Of a stretch of 64,000 bases of DNA, positions 1 to 11,365 are shown one piece after another (within the stretch, counting starts at the first letter, position 1; the number at the start of each line of letters is the position of its first letter). The notes below the pieces were generated by a model. The model was given only the letters and a program-made list of their open reading frames with translations, did not search any database and was not told the DNA's origin. The position numbers and the translations under genes were made by a program. The stretch comes from Onthophagus taurus (Eukaryota > Arthropoda > Insecta > Coleoptera > Scarabaeidae). The stretch is taken from positions 1,185,501 to 1,249,500 of the forward strand of contig NC_091971.1 in the NCBI RefSeq assembly GCF_036711975.1, written 5' to 3'.

Positions 1-2308
1 TTATTATAGCTGGTTAAAAATTGTAAAATTAAATAATATTCGTAAATTTAAAAATAAGGTTATTAAATTACCTAAAAATATAAACATTATAATTTATTTA
101 GTCAAATAAAAAAATTTTATTTACAGATTTCTATAAAATAACCTAACCTCAAATACAAACTTGACAAGTAATATCCGCACTCGCACAATTTCTTACAATT
201 TAAAAATGTGACTTATTTTTGTATGCATGATCCACAAATGAAGTAGATTATTGGATTATCCCTTTCTTCCATCAATGATTTCCGAGTTGCGTTCAAATTT
301 ACTCACGAAATTAACTTTGAGATTTACAAACTTTTAAGACTACATTTATATACTTAGAAATTACTTACTATACTTTAAAAATTAATAAAATTATTAGCAA
401 TACAGCTTCTTTTTATAAAGTATTTGTTTTAATACTTTAGGTTTAATAATTATTTAAACAAAAAGTATTTTTTATGTTAATGTTGGTAGACAACCCAATA
501 CAAACTTGACAACTAATATTCGCACTCGCACAATTTATAACAATTTAAAAATGTGACTTATTTCTGTATGCATGATCCACAAATTAAGTAGATTATTGGA
601 TTATCCCTTTCTTCCATCCCAATAAAAACCCAAATTCAATGATTGCCGAGTCGCGTTCAAATTTATCTACGAAATTAACTTAGAGTTTCACAAACTTTTA
701 AGACTACCTTTATACACTTAGAAATTACTTACTATACTTTAAAAATTGATAAAATTATTAGCAATACAGCTTCTTTTTATAAAGTATTTGTTTTAATACT
801 TTAGGTTTAATAATTTATATATAATAATTATTTAAACAAAAAGTATTTTTTATGTTAATGTTGGTAGACAACCCACATGACATAATCTTGTGATTACGTT
901 TTTTATGTTATTATAACTGGTTAAAAATTGTAAAAATAAATAATATTCGTAAATTTAAAAATAAGGTTATTAAATTACCTAGAAATATAAACATTAAGAT
1001 TTATTTAGTTAAATAAAAAAATTAAATTTACAGATTTCTATAAAATAACCTAACCTCAAATACAAACTTGACAACTAATATCCGCACTCGCGCAATTTCT
1101 TACAATTTAAAAATGTGACTTATTTCTGTATGCATGATCCACAAATGAAGTAGATTATTGGATTATCCCTTTCTTCCATCCCAATAAAAACCCAAACTCA
1201 ATTGATTTCCGAGTCGCGTTCAAATTTATTCACGAAATTAACTTTGAGACTCACAAACTTTTAAGACTACATTTATATACTTAGAAATTACTTACTATAC
1301 TTTAAAAAGTAATAAAATTATTAGCAATACAGCTTCTTTTTATAAAGTATTTGTTTTAATACTTTAGGTTTAATAATTTATATATAATAATTAAACAAAA
1401 AGTATTTTTTGTTAATGCTGGTAGACAACCCATATGACATAATGTTGTGATTACGTTTTTTATGTTATTATAACTGGTTAAAAATTGTAAAATTAAATAA
1501 TAATCGTAAATTTAAAAATAAGGTTATTAAATTACCTAAAAATATAAACATTATGATTTATTTAGTTAAATAAAAAAAATTTATTTACAGATTTCTATAA
1601 AATAACTTAACCTCAAATACAAACTTGACAACTAATATCCGTACTCGCACAATTTATTACAATTTAAGAAGGTGACTTATTTCTGTATGCATGATCCACA
1701 AATGAAGTAGATTATTGGATTATCCCTTTCTTCCATCCTAATAAAAACCCAAATTTAATGATTGCCGAGTCGCGTTCGAATTTACACACAAAATTAACTT
1801 TAAGTTTCACAAACTTTTAACACTACCTTTATACACTTAGAAATTACTTACTATACTTTAAAAATTAATAAAATTATTAGCAATACAGCTTCTTTTTATA
1901 AAGTATTTGTTTTAATACTTTAGGGTTAATAATTTATATATAATAATTAAACAAAAAGTATTTTTTATGTTAATGTTGGTAGACAACCCACATGACACAA
2001 TCTTGTGATTACGTTTTTTATGTTATTTTAACTGGTTAAAAATTGTAAAATTAAATAATAATCGTAAATTTAAAAATAAGGTTATTAAATTACCTAAAAA
2101 TATACACATTAACATATATTTAGTTAAATAAAAAAATTAAATTTACAGATTTCTATAAAATAACCTAACCTCAAATACAAACTTGACAACTAATATCCGC
2201 ACTCGCACAATTTATAACAATTTAAAAATGTGACTTATTTCTGTATGCATGATCCACAAATTAAGTAGATTATTGGATTATCTCCCATCCGAATAAAAAT
2301 CCAAATTC
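1..2308. repeat. ~557-bp tandem repeat array abutting DHX33
   Basis: The landmark GGTTAAAAATTG recurs at about 12, 919, 1476 and 2034, giving spacings of 907, 557 and 558. The first spacing contains an extra partial unit of about 350 bp, because the ATACAAACTTGAC segment is repeated at 153 and 498. There are therefore about four full or partial units and five copies of the second half. All are in direct orientation, AT-rich and without a coding frame. Similarity of the last copy continues through the stretch around 2281-2308 and stops only about 55 bp before the helicase start codon. I see no terminal inverted repeats or transposase, so this looks like a local tandem duplication. Confidence 0.9.
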
Positions 2309-2363
2309 CATCCGAACATTTACATTCCACGTGCGCGTTAAGGTTAGAATTTGTGTGGAAATT

Positions 2364-4475
2364 ATGACCTCAAAGTGCGAACAATTAAAAACGAAAACGA
2401 CTCCAACAAAATTCACCATGAAATTAAAACCGGCACCGATCTTGTTCAATTCAAAAAATGGACAATCACCCGCGAAGAGAATTAAATTGGATGAAAATCT
2501 CCAACAACAGAAACCGAGCAATGGTCAAAATGGCAAGATTCAAGTTAATGTAGCTGAAGAGAGAAGAAAATTACCAATTTTTCAATATAGAAATAAGTTA
2601 TTAGATTTAATTAGACGTTATAATACTTTAATTATATTGGGGGAAACAGGATGTGGAAAAACGACGCAGATTCCTCAATACATATACTCAGCTAGGTTAC
2701 ATAGTAATGGAAAAATTGGAATTACTCAACCTCGAAGGGTTGCGGCTGTTAGTGTTGCAACTAGAGTAGCACAAGAAATGGGAAATTATTTAGGAGTTGG
2801 TGAAATAGTTGGTTATCGTGTAAGATTTGAAGATGTAACCTCAAAAAAAACAAAAATCAAATATTTAACGGATGGTATGCTTTTAAGAGAGGCTGTTTTA
2901 GACTATTTATTAATGGATTACAACTTTATCGTTTTGGATGAAGCCCATGAAAGAACGATTCATACAGATGTACTCTTTGGAATTGTTAAAAAAGCTCAAA
3001 AAATTCGAGAAGAAAAGAAATTAACCCCTTTAAAAATTTTAGTGATGTCAGCTACAATGGATGTTGATCATTTTTCGAAATATTTCAATTCAAAAGTTGT
3101 TTATTTAGAAGGAAGAACATATCCGGTTAATATTTTTTATACATTAAACCCTCATGAAGATTACCAAACGGCATGTGTAGCAACTTTTTTTAAAATCCAT
3201 CGACAAGCACCTGCTAACGAAGATGTATTAATTTTTTTAACTGGTCAAGAAGAAATTGAAGCTGTTTGTCATCAAATAAAAATGTTAGCGAAAGATCCTG
3301 AAGTAAACGGTCCCGCGGTTCGTGTTTTTCCACTTTATGCAGCACAACCAACAACTCAACAAACAGCCGTTTTTCAAAGTATCCCAGAAAACGTTCGAAA
3401 AGTAATTGTTAGCACAAATGTTGCAGAAACTAGTATTACAATAACAGGGGTTAAACATGTTATTGATAGTGGAATGGTTAAAGTGCGATCATTTCACCCC
3501 ACAACTGGTTTGGATACATTAAAGGTTCAAAGAATTTCCCAAGAACAAGCCAGTCAAAGAACTGGTCGCGCTGGAAGAGTATCTAAAGGAAATTGTTACC
3601 GGATTTACACAAAATCGCAATTTGATTGTTTTCAAAAAACTACAATCCCAGAAATACAAAGATCTAATTTATCAATGGTTGCTTTAGAATTATTATCGCT
3701 TGATATTCATATGATTAATTATGATTTTATGGATAAACCACCAAAAGACGCAACATTATCCGCTTTTGAACAATTAAAAGTTTTAAAAGCAATAGAAAGC
3801 GTAGAAAGTAATAAATTAACAGAATTGGGTCAACAAATGGCTTCTTTCCCTTTAGATCCACGATTTAGTAAAATTTTATTAACAGCGTCTAATTACGGAT
3901 GTTTAGAAGAAGCTTTAACAATCGTAGCTATTTTAAGTAGCGAATCGATTTTTATTTCACCTCCAGCTAAAAGAGAAGAAGCAAACGCAGTTCGTGAAAG
4001 ATTTCATTCAGCTTATGGTGATCATATAACTTATTTAAACGCTTATAGAGAATATACGGGTGTTAGTCAACAAAATAAACGAAATTGGTGCCATCAACAT
4101 TATATTAATTTAAGAAATATTACTTATGCAAGAGAAGTAAGAAATCAATTATTAGAAATATGCGAAAAATTTAATTTACCTTTATCCTCATGTGGTAGTA
4201 ATATGGATCAAATAAGAAAATGTTTAATTTCGGGACTTTTTACAAATGTGGCTGAGTTAACTCACGGAAAACAATACGTCACTGTTGATAAAAAACAAGC
4301 GGTTTCTATTCATCCAAGTTCTTGTTTGCACTCGCAAAAACCGCATTGTGTTATTTTTACGGAAGTTGTTCAAACCAGCAAATGTTACCTTAGGAATATT
4401 ACTACCATTGAACCGGATTGGTTACAAGAAATCGTTCCTGATTATGTTCAATCCCATAACATTAAAATGTCTTAA
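2364..4475 (+). CDS. DHX33: DEAH-box ATP-dependent RNA helicase, DHX33 type
   Basis: One intronless frame encodes 703 residues from the ATG at 2364; human DHX33 is about 707. A GTG upstream keeps the frame open but is not a eukaryotic start. A second ATG at 2418 in good context (CACCATGA) would give 685 residues, and the sequence does not decide between them. Visible motifs are Walker A GETGCGKT near residue 93, DEAH at 192-195, SAT near 229, LTGQEE, TNVAETSITI and QRTGRAGR near 398. The HA2/OB-fold C-terminus follows, with AIHPSS-like (SIHPSS) and near-terminal WLQEIVPDY segments. Close collinear similarity to DHX33, including ERTIHTDVLFG and MSATMDVD, sets it apart from DHX8/15/16/35. Family members unwind RNA and act in the nucleolus (rRNA synthesis) and in innate RNA sensing or translation in vertebrates; the insect role is inferred. 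The tandem array upstream reaches into its 5' flank. Confidence 0.95.
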   Translation: MTSKCEQLKTKTTPTKFTMKLKPAPILFNSKNGQSPAKRIKLDENLQQQKPSNGQNGKIQVNVAEERRKLPIFQYRNKLLDLIRRYNTLIILGETGCGKTTQIPQYIYSARLHSNGKIGITQPRRVAAVSVATRVAQEMGNYLGVGEIVGYRVRFEDVTSKKTKIKYLTDGMLLREAVLDYLLMDYNFIVLDEAHERTIHTDVLFGIVKKAQKIREEKKLTPLKILVMSATMDVDHFSKYFNSKVVYLEGRTYPVNIFYTLNPHEDYQTACVATFFKIHRQAPANEDVLIFLTGQEEIEAVCHQIKMLAKDPEVNGPAVRVFPLYAAQPTTQQTAVFQSIPENVRKVIVSTNVAETSITITGVKHVIDSGMVKVRSFHPTTGLDTLKVQRISQEQASQRTGRAGRVSKGNCYRIYTKSQFDCFQKTTIPEIQRSNLSMVALELLSLDIHMINYDFMDKPPKDATLSAFEQLKVLKAIESVESNKLTELGQQMASFPLDPRFSKILLTASNYGCLEEALTIVAILSSESIFISPPAKREEANAVRERFHSAYGDHITYLNAYREYTGVSQQNKRNWCHQHYINLRNITYAREVRNQLLEICEKFNLPLSSCGSNMDQIRKCLISGLFTNVAELTHGKQYVTVDKKQAVSIHPSSCLHSQKPHCVIFTEVVQTSKCYLRNITTIEPDWLQEIVPDYVQSHNIKMS

Positions 4476-4593
4476 GTTACAAGATTAGAAAATAGAGATT
4501 ACTTAAAGGAATTTTATTTTTAATGAATTTTGATGATTAATTCGCTTACCTGTTAATGTTACATTAGTTTTACTGACATATTTTTCTATTTTT

Positions 4594-4599
4594 AATAAA
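4594..4599 (+). terminator. AATAAA poly(A) signal for the DHX33-type gene
   Basis: This is the first AATAAA after the stop codon, about 120 bp downstream, in a T-rich context typical of insect 3' ends. Confidence 0.55.
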
Positions 4600-4768
4600 A
4601 ATTTAAAGACAAAGTTTGTTTTACTTTTTCGAAAAACATTACAAATGATAGTTAACTAATAACTTAACATTTATCGTTCATTTAGGCCAGAGCAAGTATA
4701 CGTTTTGGTATCCAACCCTTTTTCTATCCCTATTTAACTCGTGCGACGATGGCAACAAACTTTTTTGT

Positions 4769-5021
4769 AATTCGCGACTGTAATGAAATCTAGTTTTGAC
4801 AATTTTTAATTGTCAATTCAAATTTCTATTTTCAAGTGTTACCAACTGCTACATACCTATTTCCCTACATTGTCAAAATTTATTTTATTTTTGTTAAAAA
4901 AAACGATAAAAACGCAAATTACAAAAATAGCATAAAAGACACGTTTCATAACACTTAAAGCACTCGTTTTAAAACTTGAATTCGTGCATTTCAAGCGTGT
5001 CTTATGAAACTAGTTTTTTAA
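4769..5021 (+). repeat. Short copy of the interspersed repeat also inserted at 9302-9877
   Basis: The stretch starts TTTTTTGTAATTCGCG and ends near GAAACTAGTTTTTTAA. Its reverse complement matches both ends of the 9302-9877 insertion, including the AATTGTCAATTCAAATTTC and CTGC(T/A)(A/G)CATACCTATTT blocks. It lacks roughly 230-300 bp of interior present in the longer copy. No coding potential is seen. Confidence 0.7.
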
Positions 5022-5023
5022 TA

Positions 5024-6010
5024 CAGGTGTCCCGTATCTTCCGCATCAAAGCATAAACGGATGAAGGATGCATTATTCTGAAGCGATTATTCTAATAAAA
5101 TTTTTTCGGAATGTTTATAATAACCACACGAGAACTGTTTAAAATTCTCCGCTTTTGTCCAATAACAGACGATTTTGATTCACGAAAAAAGTTTATTTCT
5201 CTTTCGTTATTTCTCTCGCAAATGTAATTATCTTGGTTATTATTATAGGTGGAGTATTATAACTAAGACGTTATATGGACACTTTTTTACAGAGAATTTG
5301 ATGAGGTAATCAAAAGAATTTTGAGATATCATCACAATTTTCGTTTTTTTAAATGGAAACAACCACTTAATAAATTCGTTATTTTTTTCTGATTACAAAA
5401 ATATAGGGTTTGACAGGTCTATTTCTTATTGTTTTAGAATAAAACTAAAAATAAACTTTTCTTTTAGTGTTGTCGAAGAAATTAAATTTACAGTTTCCTG
5501 TAAATTACGGTTCTATAACTAAAAATTAAAAAAACATATTTTTGATATTTGAAACAAATATATTTGTTGAACTGTTTTTGTTTTACACAAAAGTTGGAAT
5601 AGATTGCATTATTTCACATTGTTTATTACGATTTAATATTATTTTTAAATGACTTAATAAATTATCGATAGATGGCGCTCATATATTTTTATTTAATTCA
5701 AATAAACATAGCAACATTTGTTTGTATTCAAAAATTTTCTGAAGTGTCACTTTAAAAATCGTTTTTAAATACCAGAAGTTATCTTCGTATTTAATTGTTA
5801 ACTTTTTCGATTTTACCTACCGCCCCGTAACTTACAGGAAACTGTAAATTTAATTTCCTCAACGACACTAGATGGAAATTTTATAAAAAAAGTTTATTTT
5901 TAGCTTTATTCTAAAACAATAAGAAATAGACCTGTCGAACCCTATATTTTTGTAATCAGAAAAAAATAACGAATTTAATAAGCGAATAATTAGTGGTTGT
6001 TTCGAAATAG
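5024..6010. mobile_element. Truncated foldback element of the CAGG-TGTCCC family
   Basis: The left end reads TA then CAGGTGTCCCGTATCTTC, like the termini of the complete foldback elements further right. Roughly 5352-5514 and 5820-6006 are inverted copies of each other. Both arms carry TTACAGTTTCCTGTAA-like and TAGGGTTTGACAGGTCTATT-like blocks, around a loop of about 300 bp. The right arm stops near 6010 without a matching CAGG terminus, so the right end is lost. The stretch TTTTTAAATGGAAAC, then a TTCTGAT(A/T)ACAAA block, also occurs in the 41.0-43.3 kb element, which supports common ancestry. No transposase remains. Confidence 0.7.
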
Positions 6011-7339
6011 TTTTCGTAATTGCAAGTAGGTATGAACTAGGAACCAATTTCTTGTCCATAACTAAACCCAAATTAGCTCTAGCCTAATTTTTGTTAATTA
6101 TTACTTCAATTTTCATAACTCCTCGGTAGGGCCAATGAAAAACAAGGTACTTGTGTACCTTGAGTTGGTCCTGTTATTGGCAGGTTTGTTATTATTTTTG
6201 TGCTATTATATTCTTTATATGTTGTGATGCTAATAAAGAAATAAATAAATCGTTTAATGTATTGGGATCCTTTAAGTGTTCAGGTATAATTAATTGTGTC
6301 GCAGATACCTTCTCTCTTGAGTTGCCTCCATAATATTCGCGAATTGGCTGTAGAAGCAATGGGTTAGAAATAGGTTTTTTCTCATTACAGATAACTCCTG
6401 TAGTAAAATTACGAAGCTCTTTGTAATACCGCCAGTCCGAATCTGTTTCGTTCTTTTACTCTTAGCCTCATTAGATATTTGGTGTTATTAGTAATACCAT
6501 TGACTATTTTATACCAGACTGCTAACCACTACGTAAAAATTGATAGAGAGATACTTGAGGTAGTGATAGAGGTACTTGAGATAGAGATAGAGGTACTTGA
6601 GGTAGGGGTACTTGGCTAGAGATACTTCAATGAAGTGGCGAACCAGTTCGCGTATCGTGTAGATCTAGCTTTATACAAGCATATGTTGTTTCTTCTAAGA
6701 AGAAAACCTTTCGGAAGAAGAACGCATCCCTGGAAGAGCTAGAGGTCGAGCTAGAGAGATAAAGATAAATAAATAAATAAACAAACAAAGATAAAATTAT
6801 TCTTAATTTTTAAAATGTTATTTTCTTTGAAAAAAGTTAATGTCTTTTTTATGTATGACTTTTTATCCAACTCAACGAGGCCTGCATTTTTGTCTCCCAT
6901 GGTAACAATACGATTTTCTATTTTAATTTTATGTTTCAGATTTTTAATGATGAAAGATTTTATATTGACGTTCTCATTCCCACTCGTTTTCCCTCACTCT
7001 TTCACCTTTATCATCTGGCGAACGTTCCTTATGACCTTCAGTCCAATTTCATCCCTCATCATGTTGACTCAAGTTATTTAATTTTAAAGGAAATTTTAAC
7101 GTGTTAATTGTAAGTTTAAAAATTTTCTTTCTTTTTTGATTTCTTATATTTAGTTATTATGGTTCTTTCTCTACAGGTTTGGTAATTTGTTTTGTCGTTA
7201 ATTTTGAACATTTGAATTTTTCGTAAACGGAATCTTTTTGAAGAAATACTCTGAAACAATACTCTCGATGCTCCTACACCGACGGTAATTATATATATTT
7301 TTTATCTGTGTTTTTGTTATATCTGAATGTCCTATTAGT
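6011..7339. other. No gene recognised; degenerate simple repeats
   Basis: The sequence is AT-rich with only short, shadow-like frames. Around 6540-6620 there is a degenerate array of GAGATACTTGAGGTA-like words, and near 6760-6790 an AAATAAATAAACAAAC low-complexity stretch. I see no homology that I can name. Confidence 0.5.
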
Positions 7340-7735
7340 CCTGCCTGAAGAAGAACGATAATCGTTCGAAATCTTCGAAGATAGCACCGAAATAAAATAT
7401 TTTCATCGTTTATACGACTTTCAATTTTTTTAGCAGCAAAAAACCATACAACTTACCTGGAAAAAAAACACCAAATCGATAATAGAGGCATCTCCAATAG
7501 GCCCCGAGATCAAGAAAACCTTAATCCCTCGGGAAAAATCAAGCAGGTGCCCCAAACTCTATGGTCTGCCCAAAATCCCCTCCCTCAGGAAGGCTGCTCC
7601 GGATCGGGGACGGTGTAGGACCGTTTTCCAAGTGGCTGACAAGTACAAGGCGTCATCTCTCTTGTTGAAGGTACCGTTCTTCTCTATTTCGATGGACTCG
7701 CGGATGAGTCTGGTGCTCCAATGCGGAACGTTCTG
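7340..7735. pseudogene. Penelope-like retroelement fragments in opposing orientation
   Basis: On the plus strand around 7510-7610 a frame reads CPKLYGLPKI followed by a degenerate tail, the signature (R/C)PRLYGLPKIHK block of Penelope-like reverse transcriptases. Immediately after, the minus strand from about 7735 to 7610 reads STRLIRESIEIEKN, then FNKRDDALYLSATW. This matches the C-terminus after the GIY-YIG nuclease of the same class (REAxEIxK...FNRDDGxxLSxxW). The two pieces point at each other, so the locus is rearranged. Upstream at 7343-7375 is a CTGAAGA-stem-GAAA hairpin followed by AATAAA-like sequence. The assignment rests on these motifs; nothing is intact. Confidence 0.6.
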
Positions 7736-7743
7736 AAGCTGCT

Positions 7744-10335
7744 AGTTTTCCATATATACATATACATAGAATAATCATGCAAAATAATTTGATATTAAAA
7801 TAGTATTATTTAAGTGTTTGCCTAACCTATCCTTTGATATGGACTCCCTCAGCTGATAGAATGAGAGTCATTCGGCTTGCGCATACTACATATCAATCCT
7901 ATTATTCCACGTGGAAAATAACCATGATGCTCTGATCTCAATGAGAGTTAGTACTTTCATGGAGGCATTGTCGTTAGCGAGGCTTACAAACCCTCCAGCA
8001 TGCCTATGAAGTGGGTATATTTGCATCATGGTTATTTTCCACGTGGAATAATAGGATTGATATGCTGTATGCCCAAGCCGAATGACTCTCATTCTGTCAG
8101 CGGAAGGAGTCGATATCAAAGAATAGGTTCGGCAAACACTTAAATAATACTATTTTAATATTGAATTATTTTGCACGAATTTTCAATTTATATGTACATA
8201 TGGTACACTGGCTCAAGATATAGATATATTTTCTACGAGGAATTATAATAAAAATTGCATATATACGTATAACTAAAATATTCGTGCAACATAATTTGAT
8301 ATTAAAATACTATTATTTAAGTGTTTGCCTAACCTACCATTTAAATGACTCCACCTATCTACCGACTGGAAGTCTGGCCCCTAGTTAGAAAAAAAATAAT
8401 TTTGATTAAATTCGTTATAACTAAAGAACGGTTTGACCGATTTCAATGTTCTATATCTCAAACGAAAGCTTGCGTCTGGCTGAATAATTATGTGTAAAGC
8501 ATATTGAACACTTCCATATCTGAAGCTGATATTTTTCCATATGTATATGTAAATAGAATAATTATGCAAAATAATTTGATATTAAAATAGTATTATTTAA
8601 GCGTTTGCCTAACCTATCCTTTGATATGGACTCCCCCGCTGATAGAATGAGAGTAATTCAGCTTGCGCATACTACATATCAATCCTATTATTCCACGTGG
8701 AAAATAACCATGATGCTCTGATCTCAATGAGAGTTAGTACTTTCATGGAGGCATTGTCGTTAGTGAGACTTACAAACCCTCCAGCATGCCTATGAAGTGG
8801 GTATAATTGCATCATGGTTATTTTCCACGTGGAATAATAGGATTGATATGCTGTATGCCCAAGCCGAATGACTCTCATTCTGTCAGCGGAAGGAGTCGAT
8901 ATCAAAGGATAGGTTCGGCAAACACTTAAATAATACTATTTTAATATTGAATTATTTTGCACGAATTTTCAATTTATATGTACATATGGTACACTGGCTC
9001 AAGATATAGAATTATTCAATATATTTTCCACGAGGAATTATAATAAAAATTGCATATATACGTATAACTAAAATATTCGTGCAAAATAATTTGATATTAA
9101 AATACTATTATTTAAGTGTTTGCCTAACCTACCATTTAAATGACTCCACCTATCTACCGACTGGAAGTCTGACCCCTAGTTAGAAAAAAAATAATTTTGA
9201 TTAAATTCGCTATAACTAAAGAACGGTTTGACCGATTTCAATGTTCTATATCTCAAACGAAAGCTTGCGTCTGGCTGAATAATTATGTGTAATAGTATAT
9301 TAAAAAACAAGTTTCGTAAGACACGTTTGAAGTGCACGAATTCAAATTGAAAAACGAGTGGCGAAGCCACGAGTTTTTTAATGAATGAGTGCTTTAAGTC
9401 TTATGAAACGTGTTTTTTATGCTATTTTTTGTAATTCGCGTTTTTATCCCTTTTTTTTAACAAAAATAAAATAAATTTTGACTATGTAAATAGGGAAATA
9501 GGTATGCAGCAGTTGGTAACACCGTAACACTTGAAAATAGAAATTTGAATTGACAATTAGAAACTGTCAAAACACAAAATGTATTCACCTGAAAAAAATG
9601 TTTCATGTACACCTCCCAAAATAAGAGAAATTGCTCAGTGTTCAATGTCTTCATCATTGTGGACCGTGTATTCGATGCTAAGAACGTGTTTAAACATCCA
9701 TAGACAAAAATTGTCACATTGACAACTAGAAAAATTAATGACCCAATGTCACCAACTTGAACTGGTTCCATAAAATGTTACTAAAATCTCATTACAGCAT
9801 CGGATGCTGTAAAGAGTCTCATTACAGCACCCGTTTGAGTACTGTTATAGCTTCCATTACCGTAGCGAATTACAAAAAGTATATTGAACACTTCCATATC
9901 TGAATCTGCTAGTTTTCCATATGTATATGTAAATAGAATAATCATGCAAAATAATTTGAGATTAAAATAGTATTATTTAAGTGTTTGCCTAACCTATCCT
10001 TTGATATTGTCTCTCCCGCTGATAGAATGAGAGTCATTCAGCTTGCGCATACTACATATCAATCCTATTATTCCACGTGGAAAATAACCATGATAATCTG
10101 ATCTCAATGAGAGTTAGTACTTTCATGGAGGCATTGTCGTCAGCGAGGCTTACAAACCCTCCAGCATGCCTATGAAGTGGGTATAGTTGCATCATGGTTA
10201 TTTTCCACGTGGAATAATAGGATTGATATGTAGTATGCCCAAGCCGAATGACTCTCATTCTGTCAGCGGAAGGAGTCGATATCAAAGGATAGGTTCGGCA
10301 AACACTTAAATAATACTATTTTAATATTAAGTTAT
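7744..10335. repeat. ~790-bp tandem array of palindromic units
   Basis: Three units share a TTTGATATTAAAATAGT landmark at about 7787, 8573 and 9952. The spacing is 786 bp, then 1379 bp, which is about 795 once the 584-bp insertion plus target duplication is removed. Each unit carries a palindrome of about 375 bp (7787-8162, 8573-8950, 9952-10330). Its arms contain AAGTGTTTGCC(T/G)AACCTAT, GAATGAGAGTCATTC and ATTCCACGTGGAAAATAACC, each present with its reverse complement. The remaining part of the unit (for example 8290-8560) is non-palindromic. Frames of about 77 residues repeated in each palindrome are hairpin translation, not genes. Confidence 0.85.
9302..9877. mobile_element. 576-bp insertion with 8-bp target duplication AGTATATT
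   Basis: AGTATATT occurs at 9294-9301 and 9878-9885. The other unit of the surrounding tandem array reads through the same point uninterrupted near 8500 (GTAAAGCATATTGAACAC), which defines the insertion. The ends read AAAAAACAAGTTTCG and GCGAATTACAAAA (plus strand) and show no obvious terminal inverted repeat. An 8-bp duplication is typical of hAT and P superfamilies, but without a TIR the class stays open. The interior holds TACAGCATCCGATGCTGTA-like palindromes. A 104-codon minus-strand frame (9457-9771) is present, and I do not recognise its product. Confidence 0.75.
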
Positions 10336-11365
10336 TTTGCACGAATTTTCTATTTATATGTACATATGGTACACTAGCTCAAGATATGGAAGTATTCAAT
10401 ATATTTTCCACAAGGAATAATATTTTTAATATTTTAATAATAATATTTTATTTCTCCATTTTACAAAAAAGCATAAAGTGCGTCAATTTAACAATAATTA
10501 CATTGTGATATAATACAAATTGAATTCAAACATTAAATTGGAAAAACATGTCAATGGTATATATCGGATTTTCCGTGACAATAGCTTTCAGTCTCCTCCG
10601 GAATCTTTAAACATGATTCTTCTCTCGTTTGTGCCCATAGTTTAAGCTAGATTTACGCTAAGTTTTCTTTATTTATTCTCGTTTTCCTCACCATTTTATT
10701 TTTATTTTAGTACCTAAATTAGTTTATGTAAGTAGTCGTTATTAGAGTATATGCGATAAGATAATTTATAATAATTAGTATTGTAGCGTCTATGTTCGAA
10801 TATATGCCTTAAATATTGTATTTTTTCTTTAATTTATTTAAATAGATTATATTTATTTATTTCTTTCATAATTTGTTTCAATAGTTGATCCCACGGTTAG
10901 GCACGGAGGCGTTTGCTTTACATAACTTTTATTTTATTTAATTTTTTTTTCTTTAATAGATGCGTGCGCCAATTCACGCCATCAAATCACTAAAGAAGAT
11001 ACACTAAAAAACATTTCCACATTTAAAGATTGTTATTATTTCCTTCAGTAAAATGTTTATTAGTCCTACTTCATTTTGGTGCGTTTTTAAGATTCTTTCT
11101 AAGGAGAATTTTAAATAGTAACGATTGTATCTAAGTAACACCAATGAACTTTATGTATTAATTGTTAGCTATCGACCCTTAAACATTAAACCCTTGAGCA
11201 AAGTGAAAGCATTTTATTCCTCGGATAATGAGAGAGATGAAGAAAACTTTTTCAGATCGTCTCTTTTCTTATTATGACTCTATCTCACTTATCTACATTT
11301 ATTCTCTTTTTGAGAATAAACAGCGCGTGATGCAACCCAGCATATACAGTTGCCGATTTTATACA
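10336..11365. other. AT-rich intergenic DNA, no gene recognised
   Basis: I see no extended frame, RNA gene or repeat family here beyond poly-T and AATAAA-like tracts. Confidence 0.5.

Noticed and set aside
2331-2363. GTG start of the helicase frame, adding 11 residues
   Set aside because: GTG is not a normal nuclear start in insects; ATG at 2364 gives the family-typical length.
7343-7375. True hammerhead ribozyme
   Set aside because: CTGAAGA and GAAA are present around a stem, but an extra nucleotide precedes the stem and stems I and III could not be shown.
9457-9771. 104-codon minus-strand frame as a gene
   Set aside because: It lies inside a 576-bp insertion, is absent from the other copy of that repeat and shows no recognisable domain. 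It is kept only as an oddity.
7886-10285. Three similar 77-residue minus-strand frames (7886-8119, 8672-8905, 10052-10285)
   Set aside because: They read across a palindrome; the peptide's halves are translations of inverse sequences. They vary with the repeat and have no protein features.
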